From the NCBI RefSeq assembly GCF_947489355.1, contig NZ_CANLDD010000007.1, positions 1 to 64,000 of the forward strand: 64,000 nucleotides of DNA, read 5' to 3'. Position 1 is the stretch's first letter, and the number at the start of each line of letters is the position of its first letter. The notes below the pieces were generated by a model. That model was not told where the DNA came from and did no database searches. It saw nothing but the letters and a program-made list of their open reading frames with translations. Made by a program: the position numbers and the translations under genes. This document shows positions 61,347 through 64,000 of the stretch, piece after piece. The DNA comes from an uncultured Microbulbifer sp. Its GTDB lineage: Bacteria; Pseudomonadota; Gammaproteobacteria; Pseudomonadales; Cellvibrionaceae.

Positions 61347-61685
61347 ATGGATGCTACCTTTGTCGAAATGCCACCCTTTGCACGCTTCCGTAGTGACTAC
61401 TTGGACGACGATAGTTTTCAAGGGCTACAGCAGAAGCTACTGGATAACCCGGAAGCGGGTAATGAAATACCCGGCACAGGAGGGCTTCGCAAGCTCCGCT
61501 TTGCCGACAAGCGCCGGGGAAAAGGTACCCGTGGTGGCATCCGAATCATCTACTACTGGTACAGAAAAAACGAACTATTTTGGCTATTCACCTTATTCGA
61601 CAAGGATGAAGCCAGTGACCTAACCCCTGACCAAAAGAAGATCCTGAAAGAGATGCTGAAAACCGAAATCAAGGCGAGGAAGTAA
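61347..61685 (+). CDS. higB: HigB/RelE-type toxin
   Basis: 112 residues of the RelE/HigB fold: FRSDYLDDDSFQGLQQKLLD, GGLRKLRFADKRRGKGTRGGIRIIYYWY (a basic catalytic strand pair), LFWLFTLFDKDEASDL and a C-terminal helix KKILKEMLKTEIKA. Such toxins cut mRNA on the ribosome. The start codon appears to be at or within one base of the transcription start, so the message would be leaderless. The antitoxin gene starts two bases after the stop, in the toxin-first order of higBA. Confidence 0.82.
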   Translation: MDATFVEMPPFARFRSDYLDDDSFQGLQQKLLDNPEAGNEIPGTGGLRKLRFADKRRGKGTRGGIRIIYYWYRKNELFWLFTLFDKDEASDLTPDQKKILKEMLKTEIKARK

Positions 61686-61687
61686 CC

Positions 61688-61996
61688 ATGGCCAAGCGCG
61701 ATATTTTCTCAGAAATGCTGGAGGGCATGGAGGCGCTACGGCACGAACGCGAGGGCAAGATGACCCTGCGCACACACAAAGTAACTAAGCAGCCACAGGT
61801 CGTTGCCAAGCCTGCGGAAATTCGCCGTGTGCGGAAGAAACTACGCATGTCTCAAACGGTGTTTGCAGCGGCGCTGAGAGCGAATAAGCGCACTTATGAG
61901 CGTTGGGAAAAAGAGGGTACAAAAGGCGCTCAAGCGACCTTACTGAAATTGATCGACAAACATCCAGAGCTGATCGAAGAATTGCAATCTATGTGA
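61688..61996 (+). CDS. higA: HigA-type (XRE) antitoxin
   Basis: 102 residues. A C-terminal helix-turn-helix (RRVRKKLRMSQTVFAAALRA, then NKRTYERWEKEG) as in the NadS/HigA group, with a flexible basic N-terminus. It should neutralise HigB and bind the palindrome over the promoter. The sequence AGGAAGTAACC before the ATG gives the binding site within the end of higB, so the two are coupled. Confidence 0.82.
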   Translation: MAKRDIFSEMLEGMEALRHEREGKMTLRTHKVTKQPQVVAKPAEIRRVRKKLRMSQTVFAAALRANKRTYERWEKEGTKGAQATLLKLIDKHPELIEELQSM

Positions 61997-62011
61997 AGCA
62001 AGCAGGGCTGG

Positions 62012-62395
62012 TCAAGCAGCCATTGCCCGCTTGCGGTACAGGATGGTGATTTCAGCCTCGATGCGCTTGCAGTGATCTCGCACCTTGGTCATGCTCAGCC
62101 TCAATCGGCGAGCCACATCCTGCAACTCCCAGAAACTATGGTAGCGAAGCCAAAAGACATCTAGTTCCTCCCGAACTGCGGCGGAACCCCGGTGCTCCAG
62201 CATCACTTGCAGCCAATCCCTGACCACCATATCCGTGTTATCAGCCCGCTTCTTATCTGGTGCTCCTTCCTGGCGTTCATGCACCATAGTTGTAAATGGC
62301 GCCTTGCGAGGATAGTTCACTGCATCGCCCGGACGCTCACAATAGACAAGGGCCCACTCCCACAACAGCTCGCGGATTCCAATTGCATCTGTCAC
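62012..62395 (-). CDS. phage late antiterminator, Q-like
   Basis: 127 residues starting at GTG 62395, which overlaps the stop of the upstream gene by four bases. The C-terminal half (WELQDVARRLRLSMTKVRDHCK, then RIEAEITILYRKRA) is a sigma-70-like helix-turn-helix found in several phage antitermination proteins. Position after NinB and YbcO and before the lysis cassette is exactly that of Q in lambdoid phages. No close relative is identified, so the name rests on layout and helix pattern. Confidence 0.65.
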   Translation of the reverse strand: MTDAIGIRELLWEWALVYCERPGDAVNYPRKAPFTTMVHERQEGAPDKKRADNTDMVVRDWLQVMLEHRGSAAVREELDVFWLRYHSFWELQDVARRLRLSMTKVRDHCKRIEAEITILYRKRAMAA

Positions 62396-62802
62396 GCCTC
62401 AACCCTCTCCCTTTCCGCTGAAGTTGACTTGACTGTCAATAGGTCGTGAACCAATAAGGCTGCCTCTCCACTCTTCACCAGTTGCGCACCGCAGCGATAG
62501 ACATCCCAGCCTAGCCGCATTGCATGGTGGTACTTCTCCAAATCTGCCTCAAAGCCAGCGCCGCGATTGTGCCTGCCATTGATCCAGGCTCCGCCCTCTA
62601 TCTCTACCGCAAATTGGCGCCCTGGCCATGCGAAATCAAAACGCCAGTCTTTCAGGCTGGCGGCAGCCAGGCGGTTACGCAGTCCCTTTCCAGGGCCAAC
62701 AACCTGGGCGGCGAACCGATACTCACGTTCGGGTGCAGCCAATCCCGACTTTCTACCCAGTGCCAGGAGCTGAGTTGCGAACATTTCCTCCAGGGCGCTC
62801 AT
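62392..62802 (-). CDS. PD-(D/E)XK endonuclease-like protein (DUF559/VSR-like)
   Basis: 136 residues. The core reads DWRFDFAWPGRQFAVEIEGGAWINGRH, giving the D-x(n)-E-x-E nuclease motif (about Asp55 and Glu67/Glu69), then FEADLEKYHHAMRLGWDVYRC as in very-short-patch-repair-like and DUF559 nucleases. It sits where lambdoid phages often carry RusA or another Holliday-junction resolvase, so it may process recombination intermediates. It overlaps both neighbours by four bases. Confidence 0.72.
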   Translation of the reverse strand: MSALEEMFATQLLALGRKSGLAAPEREYRFAAQVVGPGKGLRNRLAAASLKDWRFDFAWPGRQFAVEIEGGAWINGRHNRGAGFEADLEKYHHAMRLGWDVYRCGAQLVKSGEAALLVHDLLTVKSTSAERERVEA

Positions 62803-63089
62803 CGAATCAGCCCCTTGTCTCGCATTCGGGTATGTGTTTCATACAGTGCCCGCAGCTTGCTGCGCTCTATCTCTACCTTTGGTATTTCGGTCTTACAGCG
62901 CCCGTCGATCACATCGTGGCAACAATTACAGCCATACACGCCCCACCAGTCGGGAGACTTGCGGGCCAGACCGGAGTTGCTGGGCAGGTGGCACAGCACC
63001 ACGGTTTCAGGATTGCTATTGCAGTGTGGATAGAGGCGCAAAGTACAGTCCTCTCCGCGCGCTGTTTGGCGCAACTTAGTGTTGCTCAT
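62799..63089 (-). CDS. YbcO-family (DUF1364) phage nuclease
   Basis: 96 residues from ATG 63089, the length of E. coli YbcO. The pattern LRQTARGEDCTLRLYPHCNS, ETVVLCHL, YGCNCCHDVIDGR is conserved; the histidine and cysteines form an HNH-like beta-beta-alpha metal finger. GGAG lies nine bases upstream inside the ninB end, which it overlaps by 14 bases. It is a replication/recombination-linked gene of the nin region. Confidence 0.82.
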   Translation of the reverse strand: MSNTKLRQTARGEDCTLRLYPHCNSNPETVVLCHLPSNSGLARKSPDWWGVYGCNCCHDVIDGRCKTEIPKVEIERSKLRALYETHTRMRDKGLIR

Positions 63090-63519
63090 GCAACAATGCT
63101 CCAAAATCCACGCCCTTGAGGGTGTACTGGTTAAACACCGAGTCGATATAGCGCTGGCATTGCTTGACCGTCATCAACCGCGTCACCGGAAACCAGGCCA
63201 TCAGATCGAGCTTGTCTTGATAAGCCACCGGGCGAATGATCTTGTCGTAGCTCTCACGGAATTTTTCGTCTTCCTCCCGCAGAATCGGTATTCCAATAGT
63301 CAACTTGCACTCGGCGCGAGCATGAGCATTGTCATTGCCGTAGAGGGCGCGGCCAATGCGCTGGTACAACTCGAAGCACATGCGGTTCTGGTCCAGGCTG
63401 CGGTCCTTGCCCAGGCGCCAGAAGAAGCGCACTACCTTGTGCTCTTCAAATAAACGCTCACAGTGGGCAAAGAAGCCCTGCAGGCTGGACTTGCTGTTGA
63501 CCTGAAACTGATCCGGCAT
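63076..63519 (-). CDS. ninB: NinB-like recombination protein
   Basis: 147 residues. RSLDQNRMCFELYQRIGRAL, then ECKLTIGIPIL, and WFPVTRLMTVKQCQRYIDSV follow the NinB (Orf) pattern of lambda, which helps load recombinase onto single-stranded DNA. It starts directly after the stop of the 78-residue gene upstream (TGA-ATG) and so belongs to one leftward operon with the other nin-type genes. Confidence 0.82.
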   Translation of the reverse strand: MPDQFQVNSKSSLQGFFAHCERLFEEHKVVRFFWRLGKDRSLDQNRMCFELYQRIGRALYGNDNAHARAECKLTIGIPILREEDEKFRESYDKIIRPVAYQDKLDLMAWFPVTRLMTVKQCQRYIDSVFNQYTLKGVDFGALLHEQH

Positions 63520-63756
63520 TCACGCACGCTCCGTTGGGGTTGGCTCTTCACTAAACTGGTACGGTCTGGAATACACACCAACCAGGTTTAAACCCTTTGC
63601 AATGCGCTGCCGCGCTACCACGGTATTAGCGAAAACCACATCGTACAGGCCCTCGTACTGTCGCCCTGCCGGGTTTTTCCGGAAAACTGCCAACGGGCTT
63701 GTCTCGCCCGCTGACTCCAGCCGCTTTATAATTTCCTTGCTCGTCATCCAGCTCAT
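63520..63756 (-). CDS. small phage protein, unknown
   Basis: 78 residues (MSWMTSKEIIKRLESAGETS...). A short helical start resembles a DNA-binding helix pair (TSKEIIKRL) and the rest is basic and beta-rich (GLYDVVFANTVVARQRIAKG). The stop abuts the ninB start. No family recognised. Confidence 0.55.
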   Translation of the reverse strand: MSWMTSKEIIKRLESAGETSPLAVFRKNPAGRQYEGLYDVVFANTVVARQRIAKGLNLVGVYSRPYQFSEEPTPTERA

Positions 63757-64000
63757 AGCTTTTACTACTATTCCTACACAGTTACAGCCTGATCACACTG
63801 CTTTGTACTGCGCCCTTCATACAGGGTTTGCTTTAACAAATAGCCCTCCAAAGGCCATATTTTTTGTACAGCACTCTCCAAAGAAACTTTTGGGCACCTC
63901 TAAAAATTACTTTTTTGGTGCCCATAAGCACCAAATAATGGGGGCTCCAGGGCGATAAAATTAAGAAACCTCAATTTATAGAGATGCCCTTTTTTCCCGA
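63757..64000. other. phage early control region with operator-like palindrome
   Basis: No gene is seen up to the window end. AT-rich sequence carries TTTGGTGC-CCATAA-GCACCAAA (63914-63935) and a related half-site GGGCACC at 63892-63898. It lies upstream of the leftward nin-type operon, where a repressor or early promoter would be expected. Confidence 0.5.

Noticed and set aside
1-64000. tRNA, rRNA and CRISPR features
   Set aside because: No cloverleaf-type T-loop sequence with matching stem, no ribosomal stretch and no regularly spaced repeats were found by reading.

Overview
The window reads as the chromosome of a marine-type gammaproteobacterium, most like Microbulbifer or a related Cellvibrionales genus. 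This is inferred from protein style: a MalT of E. coli length, an MvaT-like silencer, a SelD fused to an NADH-dehydrogenase-like domain, a class III CobB, FetAB, and moderately high GC outside the accessory regions. No rRNA, tRNA or CRISPR array was recognised.

Layout. 1-132: end of an IS256-family element running off the left edge. 183-3917: a MerR regulator divergent from a DHA2-type MFS exporter, then a cysteine-dioxygenase-like cupin and a secreted esterase. Promoters with the 19-bp spacer typical of MerR-type control precede the exporter and the cupin, and a third lies far away at 44521. 3996-7456: a P3A proton ATPase with a PPK2 kinase. 7816-12345: a GH13 alpha-glucosidase and its activator MalT, with a MalT box between them. 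12735-18103: a rightward run of housekeeping or metabolic genes (hydrolase-like, YcbL, DUF2799 lipoprotein, YdiI thioesterase, YgjP peptidase, DUF2750, VOC, SDR). 18166-28214: mnmH, an SLC13 permease, a CBS protein, an MvaT-like silencer, cobB, ndh and selD; mnmH and selD form a selenium pathway for tRNA 2-selenouridine. 28366-35870: a 1767-residue AsmA/DUF748-type protein, a small membrane protein, and the FetAB exporter.

35871-46257 is an accessory island with AT-rich gaps. It holds a 1018-residue secreted coiled-coil protein with a possibly Tc-toxin-like C-terminus. An intrinsic terminator follows, then an orphan Rhs tip ending in a Tae4-type peptidoglycan amidase domain, with a signal-peptide protein behind it as candidate immunity factor. 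Further on are unknown small membrane genes, a truncated arylamine N-acetyltransferase, and a yafN/yafO toxin-antitoxin pair behind two LexA boxes.

46261-64000 is a lambdoid, podovirus-like prophage, with late genes mostly leftward, continuing past the right edge. Right to left: NinB, YbcO, a PD-(D/E)XK nuclease, a Q-like antiterminator, an opposing HigBA pair, endolysin, holin, portal remnant, scaffold, N4-gp56/DUF4043 capsid protein, P22-like head-tail and ejection proteins, and a tail fibre. The small and large terminase genes and the first part of the portal gene are missing: the holin gene is joined directly to the interior of the portal gene. As read, this prophage cannot package its own DNA. 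Several hairpin terminators inside the late region fit control by antitermination.
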